The notes beneath the pieces are model-generated. The model saw nothing but the letters and a program-made list of their open reading frames with translations, was not told where the DNA came from and searched no databases. DNA of 64,000 bases, taken from CAUJIW01 sp963205175 (GTDB taxonomy: Bacteria; Pseudomonadota; Alphaproteobacteria; Sphingomonadales; Sphingomonadaceae). The position numbers and the translations under genes are program-made. Positions 16,736 through 24,894 of this stretch are shown in pieces. Position 1 is the first letter of the stretch. Every line of letters begins with the position of its first letter. Where the stretch lies: the NCBI GenBank assembly GCA_041060555.1, contig JBEUDS010000002.1; one strand, written 5' to 3'.

Positions 16736-18175
16736 TCAGTCCTTCAGTTCGCTCCCCTGCAGGCGGGAGATGTGCAGCACGTTGGTGGAGCCCGGCGTGC
16801 CGAACGGGTAGCCGGCCATGATGATGACCCGGTCGCCGGCGCTGGCAAGCTTGGTGCGCAACGCCATCCGTTTGGATTTCTCCACCATCTCCTCGAAGCT
16901 GGTGACGTCCTTGGTGCGCACGGCGTGCAGGCCCCAGACGATGCCGAGCCGGCGCGCGGTCTCCAGACTGGGGGTCAGCACCAGAATCGGCGCGTTCGGC
17001 CGCTCGCGGGAGGCGCGGTGGGCGGTGGAGCCCGACGTGGTGAAGCAGCAGAGCGCCTTGGCGGCCAGCGTCGCGGCGGCCTGGCCGGCGGCGGCGGAGA
17101 TGGCGTCCGCCGAGGTAGCCTCGGGCCGGGTCTCGCTGAAATGGACACGCGCCTGATAGGTCGGGTCGCCCTCCACCTGGGCGGCGATCTCGTCCATCAT
17201 GGCGACCGCCTCGATGGGGTAGCTGCCGGCGGCCGATTCGGCCGACAGCATCACCGCGTCGGCGCCGTCGTAGATGGCATTGGCGACGTCGGAGACTTCC
17301 GCACGGGTTGGCACCGGGTTCTGGATCATCGATTCCAGCATCTGGGTGGCGACCACCACCGTCTTGCCCTTGGCGCGGGCGGCGGCGACGATCTGCTTCT
17401 GCAGCGGCGGCACTTCCGCCACCGGCAGCTCGACGCCGAGATCACCGCGGGCAACCATCACCGCGTCGGCGAGGTCGAGGATTTCGTCCAGCCGGTCGAT
17501 CGCCGAGGGCTTCTCGATCTTTGCCAGCACGCCGGCGCGGCCGGCCACCAGCTTGCGGGTTTCCGCCACGTCTTCGGGCCGCTGGACGAACGACAGCGCG
17601 ATCCAGTCGGCACCGGCGTCGAGCGCGAAGGCGAGGTCGCGGCGGTCCTTGTCGGTGAGCGCCGCCAGCGGAATCACCACGTCGGGGACATTGACGCCCT
17701 TGTGGTTGGAGATCTTGCCCGCCACCAGCACTTTGGTGACGATGCGGTCGGGGTGGACCTCGATTGCCTCGACACTGACCTTGCCATCGTCGATCAGCAG
17801 CCGGGCGCCGACCGAAAGGGCGGAGAACACCTCGGCGTGCGGCAGGTGGACCCGCTCGGCGTTGCCAGGGCGTTCGTCGCGATCGAAGGTGAACAACTGG
17901 CCCTTTTTCAGCTCCACCGGGCCGTCGGCGAAGGTGCCGACCCGCAGTTTCGGCCCCTGAAGGTCGACGAGGATGGTGGTTGGCCGCCCTACCTCCTCCT
18001 CCAGCGCCCGGATGTTGCCGATGATCTCGGCCCGGTCGGCCTGGGTGCCGTGGGACATGTTGATGCGAAACACGTCGGCGCCGGCCTCGAACAGCGCGCG
18101 GATCATGTCCGGTGATCGGCTGGCTGGCCCCAGCGTGGCGACAATGCGGACCTTGCGACGGCGCGGCTTGAACAT
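16736..18175 (-). CDS. pyk: pyruvate kinase
   Basis: 479 residues, the usual length. It converts phosphoenolpyruvate and ADP to pyruvate and ATP. Evidence includes the N-terminal KVRIVATLGPAS, the RINMSHG substrate loop, the IEKPSAIDRLDEI and MVARGDLGVELP catalytic region, the MLSAESAAGSYPIEAV motif and a C-terminal allosteric domain (SGSTAHRASRERP). It is divergent from the DUF1244 gene, with about 75 bases between the starts. Confidence 0.96.
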   Translation of the reverse strand: MFKPRRRKVRIVATLGPASRSPDMIRALFEAGADVFRINMSHGTQADRAEIIGNIRALEEEVGRPTTILVDLQGPKLRVGTFADGPVELKKGQLFTFDRDERPGNAERVHLPHAEVFSALSVGARLLIDDGKVSVEAIEVHPDRIVTKVLVAGKISNHKGVNVPDVVIPLAALTDKDRRDLAFALDAGADWIALSFVQRPEDVAETRKLVAGRAGVLAKIEKPSAIDRLDEILDLADAVMVARGDLGVELPVAEVPPLQKQIVAAARAKGKTVVVATQMLESMIQNPVPTRAEVSDVANAIYDGADAVMLSAESAAGSYPIEAVAMMDEIAAQVEGDPTYQARVHFSETRPEATSADAISAAAGQAAATLAAKALCCFTTSGSTAHRASRERPNAPILVLTPSLETARRLGIVWGLHAVRTKDVTSFEEMVEKSKRMALRTKLASAGDRVIIMAGYPFGTPGSTNVLHISRLQGSELKD

Positions 18176-18251
18176 GGGCGAGGATCACGTATCTGGCTGA
18201 ATGAGCGATACACTCACCGTTACACGCCTGCGCGGGGAAAGGGAATCCATC

Positions 18252-18587
18252 ATGGACAAGAACACGCACATCGACACGGCGACGCGCGACGCCATCGAGG
18301 CGGCGGCGTTCCGCCACCTGCTCCAGCACCTGCGCCAGCGGACCGACGTGCAGAACATCGACCTGATGGGCTGGGGTGGCTTCTGTCGCAACTGCCTGTC
18401 CGACTGGGTCGCCGAGGCGGCCACGGCGCGCGGCGTGGCGCTGGACCGCGAGGCCGCTCGCCAGTGGGTCTATGGCATGCGCTACGATGACTACAAGTCG
18501 CGCCACCAGACGCCGGCGACACCGGAACAGATGGCGCGCATGGATGCCAGCGTCGCCCGCAACAAGGCCGTGCGCGGCGAGGGGTGA
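18252..18587 (+). CDS. DUF1244 family protein
   Basis: 111 residues from an ATG at 18252, after a GGGAAAGGGAA site. The conserved core LMGWGGFCRNCLSDWV and YGMRYDDYKSRHQ match the small DUF1244 proteins found mainly in alpha- and gammaproteobacteria, whose function is unknown. The cysteine pair (CRNC) could bind metal or be redox active, but this is not established. An in-frame ATG at 18201 would add 17 residues. It lies 81 bases upstream of the gapR-like gene on the same strand. Confidence 0.85.
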   Translation: MDKNTHIDTATRDAIEAAAFRHLLQHLRQRTDVQNIDLMGWGGFCRNCLSDWVAEAATARGVALDREAARQWVYGMRYDDYKSRHQTPATPEQMARMDASVARNKAVRGEG

Positions 18588-18668
18588 GGGCAGGCGAGAG
18601 TCCCCTTGTTCGCGTGGGCACAAGTCGCTAGGGATGCCGGCTCTTCAGGACCCAGGGAAGGAATCAGC

Positions 18669-18914
18669 ATGTCGGGCGATGTCGTCGCGGTCGAGCAGTT
18701 GCGCCAGTTCATCGAGCGGATCGAGCGGCTCGAAGAGGAAAAGAAGGGCATCGCCGAGGATATCCGCGACGTTTATGGCGAGGCCAAGTCACAAGGCTTC
18801 GACTCCAAGACCATGCGCACCATCATCAAGCTGCGCGCCATGGACAAGCACAAGCGCATGGAGATGGAAGCCCTGCTGGAGACCTACAAGACCGCGCTCG
18901 GTCTGCTGGACTGA
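18669..18914 (+). CDS. gapR: DUF2312 / GapR-like nucleoid-associated protein
   Basis: 81 residues. It is a highly charged helical protein with an N-terminal coiled coil (LRQFIERIERLEEEKKGIAED), then VYGEAKSQGFDSKTMRTIIK and a short C-terminal helix. This is the DUF2312 family, whose Caulobacter member GapR clamps overtwisted, AT-rich DNA and is needed for normal replication. AAGGAATCAGC precedes the ATG at 18669. A short CCCGCG/CGCGGG stem lies just after the stop but lacks a T-tract. Confidence 0.9.
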   Translation: MSGDVVAVEQLRQFIERIERLEEEKKGIAEDIRDVYGEAKSQGFDSKTMRTIIKLRAMDKHKRMEMEALLETYKTALGLLD

Positions 18915-19054
18915 CGAACCCGCGTCGCGCGGGGGCAGGATGAGGCCATTGCGCCGAGCCCCCCCGACGCACGTCACCCCCAGGCCCTTGGCGCGCCCGG
19001 GGCACCGCGTTAGGCTGGTGCGTTCGATAGTGATCAAACGCTGGGGGGGTAACG

Positions 19055-19678
19055 ATGATCCTGTATGGCGGCCTGCTGTCTCCGTTTGTCATGCGCGTCG
19101 TGCTGGCGGCGCGCGCCAAGGGTCTGAGCCTGCCGGTGCACGAGCCGGAAGGCGGCCTGAAATCGGCGGGTTTTCTCAAGCTGAACCCGATCGGCAAGAT
19201 GCCGACCCTGGTCGATGGCGATTTCGCGCTGCCGGAGTCGGAAATCATCGTCCAGTATCTCGACGAGATGCACCCGCGCCCCTCGATCCTGCCGGACGAT
19301 CCGCGCGACCGGGCGCGCTCCCGCCTGATCTCCCGTCTGGTGGATGTCTATGTGGTGCCGCAGCTCGCGCCGGTGTTCCAGGGCAAGCCGGTCGACCGGG
19401 AAGGCTTCGCCGCCGCGCTGGGCTATATCGAGCATTATCTGTCCGCCACCGGCCCGCACGCGCTGGGCGCTGACTTCACGCTCGCCGACTGTGCCCTGAT
19501 GCCGGTGCTGTTCTTCACCGATGCGCTCAACGCCCGCGGCCACACCGCAGAGCTGGTGGCCGGCCACCCGAAGCTTGCCGCCTACTGGGATCGCGCCAAG
19601 CTGTCGGAAACCGGCCTGCGGATGAACCGGGAAATGGCGGCGGCGCTGGAGGCATTCATGAAAGCCCGCGCCGGCTGA
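19055..19678 (+). CDS. glutathione S-transferase family protein
   Basis: 207 residues. The N-terminal thioredoxin-like domain (MILYGGLLSPFVMRVVLAARAKGL) has the conserved cis-proline region (NPIGKMPTLVDGD) and the glutathione gamma-glutamyl site (LPESEIIVQYLDE). A helical C-terminal domain contains the N-capping motif FTLADCALMP. The probable activating residue near position 9 is Ser, with no Cys, so a conventional conjugating GST is more likely than an omega or beta type. The substrate is unknown. A long gene-free stretch follows. Confidence 0.88.
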   Translation: MILYGGLLSPFVMRVVLAARAKGLSLPVHEPEGGLKSAGFLKLNPIGKMPTLVDGDFALPESEIIVQYLDEMHPRPSILPDDPRDRARSRLISRLVDVYVVPQLAPVFQGKPVDREGFAAALGYIEHYLSATGPHALGADFTLADCALMPVLFFTDALNARGHTAELVAGHPKLAAYWDRAKLSETGLRMNREMAAALEAFMKARAG

Positions 19679-19757
19679 TCCCGAGTCAGGCGGATTGCCG
19701 CCTCGTATCCGCGTTATCGAGGGCCGGCGTTCCGCGTCTGGACAGCCCTGACACTCT

Positions 19758-19772
19758 GTGCCGAATCGGCAC
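19758..19772. promoter_or_regulatory. 15-bp dyad, candidate enhancer-binding-protein site
   Basis: GTGCCGA-A-TCGGCAC is a perfect inverted repeat. Its centre is about 87 bases upstream of the start expected from the sigma-54 promoter at 19826. That is a typical position for the upstream activating sequence of an NtrC-family regulator. Which regulator would bind is unknown. Confidence 0.5.
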
Positions 19773-19825
19773 GGCGGGAGTAGGGGATGTTTCTCCAACC
19801 TGTTGATTTCAAAGGGTGCGCGGTC

Positions 19826-19841
19826 TGGCATCCTCCTTGCA
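19826..19841 (+). promoter_or_regulatory. candidate sigma-54 (-24/-12) promoter
   Basis: TGGCATCCTCCTTGCA carries the invariant GG (19827-19828) and GC (19839-19840) with exactly 10 bases between them, matching the TGGCAC-N5-TTGCA consensus well. Transcription would start near 19852, in a region with no convincing protein-coding gene. Confidence 0.6.
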
Positions 19842-19851
19842 ATGATCGGGG

Positions 19852-20046
19852 CGTGGGATCTGCGCGGCCCCGTTCCGCGCCATTCCAACCGACCGGCCGC
19901 GTCGGTTGTCGTCACAGTGTTGCGTGATGATGCGTGGGCGCGCGGTAACATCCTTGTTGCGTTCGTGTTGTAGGATGTTCCGGGTTGAGATGTGAGACCT
20001 CTGGGTGGCGTCCACTTGGCCCTGTGACGCCGCCCTTTTCTTTTCT
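19852..20046 (+). ncRNA. candidate sigma-54-dependent small RNA or terminated leader
   Basis: About 195 bases between the sigma-54 promoter and an intrinsic terminator. Three hairpins can be drawn: CAACCGAC/GTCGGTTG at 19886-19908, AACATCCT/AGGATGTT at 19947-19979, and the terminator at 20003-20035. No known RNA family (6S, SRP RNA, tmRNA, common riboswitches) is recognised. It may act as an independent trans-acting RNA or as an attenuated leader of the coxS-coxM genes that start at 20101. Boundaries are inferred. Confidence 0.45.
20003..20046 (+). terminator. intrinsic terminator upstream of coxS
   Basis: A 10-bp stem with one G-U pair (GGGTGGCGTC/GACGCCGCCC) and a 13-base loop is followed by TTTTCTTTTCT. 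It lies 325 bases after the GST stop and 55 bases before the coxS start, so it probably ends a transcript other than the coding genes. Confidence 0.8.
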
Positions 20047-20100
20047 GACAGGCTTCCCTTTTCAGCCTCGCTTGCTAGCTTTCCTCCTCCGGGGAGGGAG

Positions 20101-20580
20101 ATGGCCCACATGCAGCTCAATATGAACCTCAATGGCGAGGCCGTGACCGTCGAGGTGGCACCCGAACAGCTGCTTGTCGAGCTGCTGCGCGACGATCTTG
20201 GCCTCACCGGCACCCACATCGGTTGCGACACCAGCCAGTGCGGCGCCTGCAACGTGCTGCTGGACGGCGAGCCGGTGAAGGCCTGCACGCTGCTGGCCGT
20301 GCAGGTGGAGGGGCGCGCGCTGACCACCATCGAGGGGCTGGCGCAAGGCGGGGCGCTGCACCCGATGCAGGCGGCTTTCCGCGCCTGCCACGGCCTGCAA
20401 TGCGGCTTCTGCACGCCGGGCATGGTGATGGCCGGCATCGGCATCGTCGCCCGCCACGGCCATGACCTGGACGAGGCGACCATCGTCCACGGGCTAGAGG
20501 GCAATCTCTGCCGCTGCACCGGTTATCGCAACATCATCAAGGCGGTGGCCGAAGGTGCCCGCGCCATGGCGGGGGACTGA
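20101..20580 (+). CDS. coxS: (2Fe-2S)-binding small subunit of a molybdenum hydroxylase (CoxS-like)
   Basis: 159 residues from an ATG at 20101 after GGGGAGGGAG. The plant-type ferredoxin cluster motif (CDTSQCGACNVLLDG...C) lies at about 42-65. The second [2Fe-2S] domain has CGFCTPGM and NLCRCTGYRNI. In the xanthine dehydrogenase/CO dehydrogenase family this subunit passes electrons from the molybdenum centre to FAD. The FAD subunit gene follows directly, but no molybdopterin-binding large subunit (CoxL) lies in the window. The enzyme is therefore incomplete as encoded here, and its substrate cannot be named. Confidence 0.9.
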   Translation: MAHMQLNMNLNGEAVTVEVAPEQLLVELLRDDLGLTGTHIGCDTSQCGACNVLLDGEPVKACTLLAVQVEGRALTTIEGLAQGGALHPMQAAFRACHGLQCGFCTPGMVMAGIGIVARHGHDLDEATIVHGLEGNLCRCTGYRNIIKAVAEGARAMAGD

Positions 20581-20581
20581 C

Positions 20582-21385
20582 ATGCGGCCGTTCAGCTACC
20601 ATCGCCCCACCGATCTGGCGCAGGCGGCCGCCCTGCTGGAGTCCGGCGACGATGTCGCGGCGCTGGCGGGCGGTCATACGCTGCTGCCGGCCATCAAGTC
20701 CCGCCTGCGCGCCCCCGACGGGCTTGTCGACCTGTCGGCGATCCCCGGTCTGGCCGGCATTCGCGAGGATGGCGACCGGCTGCTGGTCGGCGCCATGACC
20801 CGCCATGCCGATGTGGCGACCAGCCCGCAGGTGGCCGCGCACTGCCGGGCGCTGGCCCGGCTCGCCGGCGGCATCGGCGACCCGCAGGTGCGCAATCGCG
20901 GCACGCTGGGAGGCTCGATCGCCAACAACGATCCGGCCGCTGATTACCCCGCCGCCGTGCTGGGGCTGGCGGCGACGGTGCATACCAGTCAGCGCCGGAT
21001 CGAGGCCGACGACTTCTTTCAGGGCATGTTCACCACGGCGCTGGAGCCGGGCGAACTGGTGACGGCGGTGGCCTTTCCGCGACCGCTGGCGGCGGGCTAT
21101 GGCCGTTTCGCCCACCCGGCCTCGCGCTACGCGCTGGTGGGGGTCTTCGTTGCCCGTTTTGCCGCGGGCGTGCGGGTGGCCGTGACGGGCGCCGGCGCCG
21201 GGGTATTCCGCTGGATGGCGGCGGAGAATTGCCTTTCCGGTTCGTTCGATCTCGGTTCTGTTGCCGGGCTGGTGCCAGACGAGGCGGACATGAACGGCGA
21301 CATCCACGCCAGCGCACCCTATCGCGCGCACCTCTGCTCGGTCATGCTCGGCCGGGCGCTGGCCGACTGTGCCGCGTCATCCTGA
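20582..21385 (+). CDS. coxM: FAD-binding medium subunit of a molybdenum hydroxylase (CoxM-like)
   Basis: 267 residues from an ATG one base after the coxS stop, so translation is probably coupled. The N-terminal FAD motif ALAGGHTLLPAIK and the second motif RNRGTLGGSIANNDPAADYPA are typical of CoxM/XdhB subunits. A CO-dehydrogenase flavoprotein C-terminal domain follows, ending with RAHLCSVMLGRAL. The order S-M and the lack of a large-subunit gene are unusual, since the partner CoxL is normally adjacent. The partner may be elsewhere, or the pair may serve another acceptor. Confidence 0.9.
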   Translation: MRPFSYHRPTDLAQAAALLESGDDVAALAGGHTLLPAIKSRLRAPDGLVDLSAIPGLAGIREDGDRLLVGAMTRHADVATSPQVAAHCRALARLAGGIGDPQVRNRGTLGGSIANNDPAADYPAAVLGLAATVHTSQRRIEADDFFQGMFTTALEPGELVTAVAFPRPLAAGYGRFAHPASRYALVGVFVARFAAGVRVAVTGAGAGVFRWMAAENCLSGSFDLGSVAGLVPDEADMNGDIHASAPYRAHLCSVMLGRALADCAASS

Positions 21386-21414
21386 TCCCCGGTCTTGTCA
21401 CCACAGGAGGCTTC

Positions 21415-21735
21415 ATGCTCGTCACCACCACCGCGATGCTCGATGGCAGGCCAATCGCCGACTATCTCGGCGTCGTCACCGGCGAGGTTATCGTTGGTGC
21501 CAATATCTTCAAGGACTTGTTCGCCTCGATCCGCGACATCGTCGGCGGCCGCTCGGGCGCCTATGAAGGCACGCTGCGTGACGCGCGACAGACCGCGCTG
21601 GCGGAGATGGAGGCGGAAGCCCGGCGGCTGGGCGCCGATGCCGTGATCGGGGTCGACCTCGACTACGAGACGGTGGGGCAGGGTGGTTCCATGTTGATGG
21701 TGACGGCGACCGGCACCGCCGTGCGGCTGGCCTGA
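21415..21735 (+). CDS. YbjQ/DUF74 family protein
   Basis: 106 residues, the standard size of this family of small pentameric proteins. It has the GVVTGEVIVGANIFKDLFASIRDIVGGRS core and the ARRLGADAVIGVDLDYE segment. The biochemical role is not established despite the historical label heavy-metal binding. AGGAGG lies 6 bases before the ATG. It is 29 bases after coxM on the same strand, so it may belong to that operon. The longer open frame upstream overlaps coxM and is not the gene. Confidence 0.85.
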   Translation: MLVTTTAMLDGRPIADYLGVVTGEVIVGANIFKDLFASIRDIVGGRSGAYEGTLRDARQTALAEMEAEARRLGADAVIGVDLDYETVGQGGSMLMVTATGTAVRLA

Positions 21736-21859
21736 ACGGTCAGTCGGCGCGTCTGGCCTCTGGCGTTTGGCCCATCGGATGGTGTAGAGGCCATCGCCAG
21801 TCGGAAAACATGCAAGAGGACGCGCGGCCGGGGCTGCCCGGTCGCCAGACGGTGAAGTC

Positions 21860-22606
21860 ATGGCAGGTCATTCCCAGTTCAAGAACATCATGTACCGCAA
21901 GGGCGCGCAGGACGCGAAGCGCGCGCGCCTGTTCGCCAAGCTCGCCCGTGAAATCACGGTGGCATGCAAGATGGGGCAGCCGGACCCCAACCATAACCCG
22001 CGCCTGCGCGCGGCGATGAACGCCGCCCGCCAGGCCCAGATGCCCAAGGACAACATCGAGCGGGCGATCAAGAAGGCCAGCGGTCCGGACATGGAGAATT
22101 ACGAGGAGGTCCGTTACGAGGGCTTCGGCCCCGGCGGCACGGCGATCATCGTCGAGGCGCTGACCGACAACCGCAACCGCACCGCCGGCGAGGTCCGCTC
22201 GCTGTTCTCCAAGAACGGCGGCAACCTTGGCGCTTCGGGCTCGGTCAGTCACCAGTTCGATCGGGTTGGCCAGATCGTCTATACCGCCGCCGCCGGCTCG
22301 GCCGACGCAGTGTTCGAGGCGGCGCTGGAGGCCGGTGCCGACGATGTGCAGTCGTCCGAGGATGGCCACGAGATCTTCACCGCCATCGAGAACCTGCACG
22401 AGGTCGCCCGCGCGCTGGAGGACAAGATCGGCGCCGCCGAGTCCGCCAAGCTGGTGTGGCGCCCGCATGACCTGGTGTCGGTCGACGAGGCCGCCGCGCA
22501 GTCGCTGATGAAGCTGATCGACGCGCTGGAGGACAATGACGACGTCCAGACGGTGTCGGGCAACTACGACGTTTCCGACGACATCATGGCCAAGCTCGGC
22601 GGATGA
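21860..22606 (+). CDS. yebC: YebC/PmpR family protein
   Basis: 248 residues, typical length. The N-terminus AGHSQFKNIMYRKGAQDAKR is diagnostic, followed by GQPDPNHNPRLRAAM and MPKDNIERAIKKASG. Members were annotated as transcription regulators and are now also linked to relief of ribosome stalling (TACO1-like). It overlaps ruvC by 4 bases (ATGA), heading the yebC-ruvC-ruvA-ruvB operon common in alphaproteobacteria. Confidence 0.96.
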   Translation: MAGHSQFKNIMYRKGAQDAKRARLFAKLAREITVACKMGQPDPNHNPRLRAAMNAARQAQMPKDNIERAIKKASGPDMENYEEVRYEGFGPGGTAIIVEALTDNRNRTAGEVRSLFSKNGGNLGASGSVSHQFDRVGQIVYTAAAGSADAVFEAALEAGADDVQSSEDGHEIFTAIENLHEVARALEDKIGAAESAKLVWRPHDLVSVDEAAAQSLMKLIDALEDNDDVQTVSGNYDVSDDIMAKLGG

Positions 22607-23121
22607 CGGCGCGCACCGTCCGCCTGATCGGCCTCGATCCGGGGCTGGGCGCGACGGGCTGGGGCGTCATCGATGTCACCGGCACCCGGTTGTCCCACGT
22701 CGCCAACGGCGTGCTGCGTACCGACCAGAAGGCCAGTCTCGCCGCGCGGCTCGTCGAGCTGCACGAGGGGCTGAAGCTGGTCATCGCCGACTGGCGACCG
22801 GCCGAGGCGGCGGTCGAGGAGACCTTCGTCAACAAGAACCCGACCTCGACGCTGAAGCTGGGCCAGGCACGCGGCGTGGTGCTGATGACGGCGGCGCTGA
22901 CCGGGCTCAAGGTGGCTGAATACACCCCCAACCATGTCAAGAAGGCAGTGGTGGGCGTCGGCCATGCCGACAAGGACCAGGTTCACGCCATGGTGCAACG
23001 GTTGTTGCCGGGGGTGTCGATTGCCGGCGCCGACGCCGCGGACGCTTTGGCCGTTGCCATCGCCCATGCTCACGCGGCAGGATCGGCGGCCGTGATCGCC
23101 ATGGGCAAGAGGATGGCCTGA
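22603..23121 (+). CDS. ruvC: Holliday junction resolvase RuvC
   Basis: 172 residues. It is the endonuclease that resolves Holliday junctions with RuvAB. The catalytic acidic residues are visible: Asp in IGLDPGLGATGWG, Glu in VEETFVNKNP, and the C-terminal aspartates in AGADAADALAVAIAHAH. It overlaps yebC by 4 bases and ruvA by one base (TGATG), indicating coupled translation. Confidence 0.97.
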   Translation: MTARTVRLIGLDPGLGATGWGVIDVTGTRLSHVANGVLRTDQKASLAARLVELHEGLKLVIADWRPAEAAVEETFVNKNPTSTLKLGQARGVVLMTAALTGLKVAEYTPNHVKKAVVGVGHADKDQVHAMVQRLLPGVSIAGADAADALAVAIAHAHAAGSAAVIAMGKRMA

Positions 23122-23729
23122 TGTTCGCCAAGCTGCGCGGTGTGCTCGACAGCGTCAACGAGGACAGCCTGATTATCGACGTGGGCGGGGTGGGCTATCT
23201 GGTCCATGCCGCCAGCCGCACCCTGTCGCAGCTGCCGGCGGCCGGCGAGCCCCTGACCCTGTTCATCGAAACCCAGGTGCGCGAGGACGCCATCGCCCTC
23301 TACGGCTTCCTCAAGGCCGAGGAGCAGCGCTGGTTCCGGCTGCTGCATTCGGTGCAGGGCGTCGGCGCGCGCATCGCGCTGGCCATCCTGTCGGTGCTGT
23401 CGGCGGCGGAACTGTCGGCGGCCATCGCCGCCCAGGACACCGCGTCGGTCGCCCGCGCCAATGGCGTCGGTCCCAAGCTCGCCCAGCGCATCGTGCTGGA
23501 ACTCAAGGACAAGGCTGGCGCGCTGTCGGCCGACTTCGGCACCTCCGCTTCGGCGCCGGTGGCCTCGGTGCCGGCCGTGCAGGCCGATGCCATCTCGGCG
23601 CTGGTCAATCTCGGTTACCGGCTGGCCGACGCGACGGCCGCCGTCAGCGCCGCGCTGGCCAAGCTCGACGGCGGCGCGCGCCTCGACGTGGTGGTGCGGG
23701 CGGCGCTGAAGGAAGCGGCCCAGCGATGA
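23121..23729 (+). CDS. ruvA: Holliday junction branch migration protein RuvA
   Basis: 202 residues. It binds four-way junctions and recruits RuvB. Domain I (MFAKLRGVLDSVNEDSLIID, VGYLVHAA, REDAIALYGF) is followed by the helix-hairpin-helix region (VQGVGARIALAILS and NGVGPKLAQRIVLELKDK) and an alanine-rich linker. The C-terminal RuvB-binding domain (ALVNLGYRLADATAAV) ends the protein. It is coupled to ruvC. A 105-base gap with a perfect stem (GCCAAGGC/GCCTTGGC at 23772-23791) separates it from ruvB. Confidence 0.97.
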   Translation: MFAKLRGVLDSVNEDSLIIDVGGVGYLVHAASRTLSQLPAAGEPLTLFIETQVREDAIALYGFLKAEEQRWFRLLHSVQGVGARIALAILSVLSAAELSAAIAAQDTASVARANGVGPKLAQRIVLELKDKAGALSADFGTSASAPVASVPAVQADAISALVNLGYRLADATAAVSAALAKLDGGARLDVVVRAALKEAAQR

Positions 23730-23834
23730 CCGTGTGGCGTCGACGGGCCGGCGCCTGATGCCGGTCATCGGGCCAAGGCCTTTGCCTTGGCGGGCTGCCC
23801 GCCGTAAAGGAGGGGCGAACAACCGGGAAAAACC

Positions 23835-24884
23835 ATGACCGTGGACGAGCAGGCCGACCGTTTCGTGAGCGCCGCCAAGCGCGAGGAGGATTTCCTCGAA
23901 GCCTCGCTGCGCCCGCAGCGGCTGGAGGAGTTCATCGGCCAGCTGACCGCGCGGGACAATCTGCGGGTGTTCATCGAGGCGGCCAAGGGCCGTGGCGACG
24001 CGCTCGACCATGTGCTGTTCTTCGGCCCGCCGGGGCTGGGCAAGACGACGCTGGCGCAGATCATCGCGCGCGAGATGGGGGTCAACTTCAAGGCGACCTC
24101 GGGCCCGATCATCGCCAAGGCCGGCGATCTGGCGGCGCTGCTGACCAATCTCGAAGCCGGCGACGTGCTGTTCATCGACGAGATTCACAGGCTTAATCCG
24201 GCGGTCGAGGAAGTGCTCTACCCGGCGATGGAGGATCGCCAGCTCGACCTCATCATCGGCACCGGACCCTCGGCGCGCTCGGTGCGCATCGACCTGCCGC
24301 CGTTCACCCTGGTGGGGGCGACCACCCGCTCGGGGCTCATCACCACGCCGTTGCGCGACCGTTTCGGCATTCCGGTGCGGCTGCAGTTCTACGAGACCGA
24401 CGAGCTGGAGCTGGTGGTGCGGCGTGGCGCGCGGGTGCTGGGCGTCGAGATCGCCAACGATGGCGCCCGCGAGATCGCCGCGCGCTCGCGTGGCACGCCG
24501 CGCATCGCCGGCCGGCTGCTGCGCCGGGTGCGGGATTTCGCGGCCGTCGCCGGCGCGGGCGTGATCGACCGGGCGGTCGCCGACGCGGCGCTGACCCGGC
24601 TCGACGTCGACCGGCTGGGGCTCGACGCCATGGACCGGCGTTATCTGATGTGCATCGCCGACACCTACCAGGGCGGGCCAGTGGGGGTCGAGACGCTGTC
24701 GGCCGCGCTGTCGGAGCCGCGCGACACGCTGGAGGAAGTGATCGAGCCCTATCTGATCCAGGTTGGCATGGTCGCCCGCACCGCGCGCGGCCGCCAGCTG
24801 ACAGTGCGCGCTTTCGAGCATCTGGGCATGGCGCCGCCGGCCAGCCGTACCCCCGGCCTGCCGTTGCTGGACGCCGAGGGCTGA
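23835..24884 (+). CDS. ruvB: Holliday junction branch migration ATPase RuvB
   Basis: 349 residues. It is the hexameric AAA+ motor of branch migration. Walker A is FGPPGLGKTTLA, Walker B is VLFIDEIHRL, sensor 1 lies in LVGATTRSG, the arginine region is RDRFGI, and a winged-helix domain is at the C-terminus (RRYLMCIADTYQGGPVGVET). The family N-terminus with LRPQRLEEFIGQ is complete. It runs into ybgC after 10 bases. Confidence 0.97.
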   Translation: MTVDEQADRFVSAAKREEDFLEASLRPQRLEEFIGQLTARDNLRVFIEAAKGRGDALDHVLFFGPPGLGKTTLAQIIAREMGVNFKATSGPIIAKAGDLAALLTNLEAGDVLFIDEIHRLNPAVEEVLYPAMEDRQLDLIIGTGPSARSVRIDLPPFTLVGATTRSGLITTPLRDRFGIPVRLQFYETDELELVVRRGARVLGVEIANDGAREIAARSRGTPRIAGRLLRRVRDFAAVAGAGVIDRAVADAALTRLDVDRLGLDAMDRRYLMCIADTYQGGPVGVETLSAALSEPRDTLEEVIEPYLIQVGMVARTARGRQLTVRAFEHLGMAPPASRTPGLPLLDAEG

Positions 24885-24894
24885 TCGGCTCGTC

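Noticed and set aside
16679..18115. 478-codon plus-strand open frame opposite pyk
   Set aside because: Shadow of pyruvate kinase. Composition is dominated by Gly, Arg, His and Asp, as in other antisense frames here.
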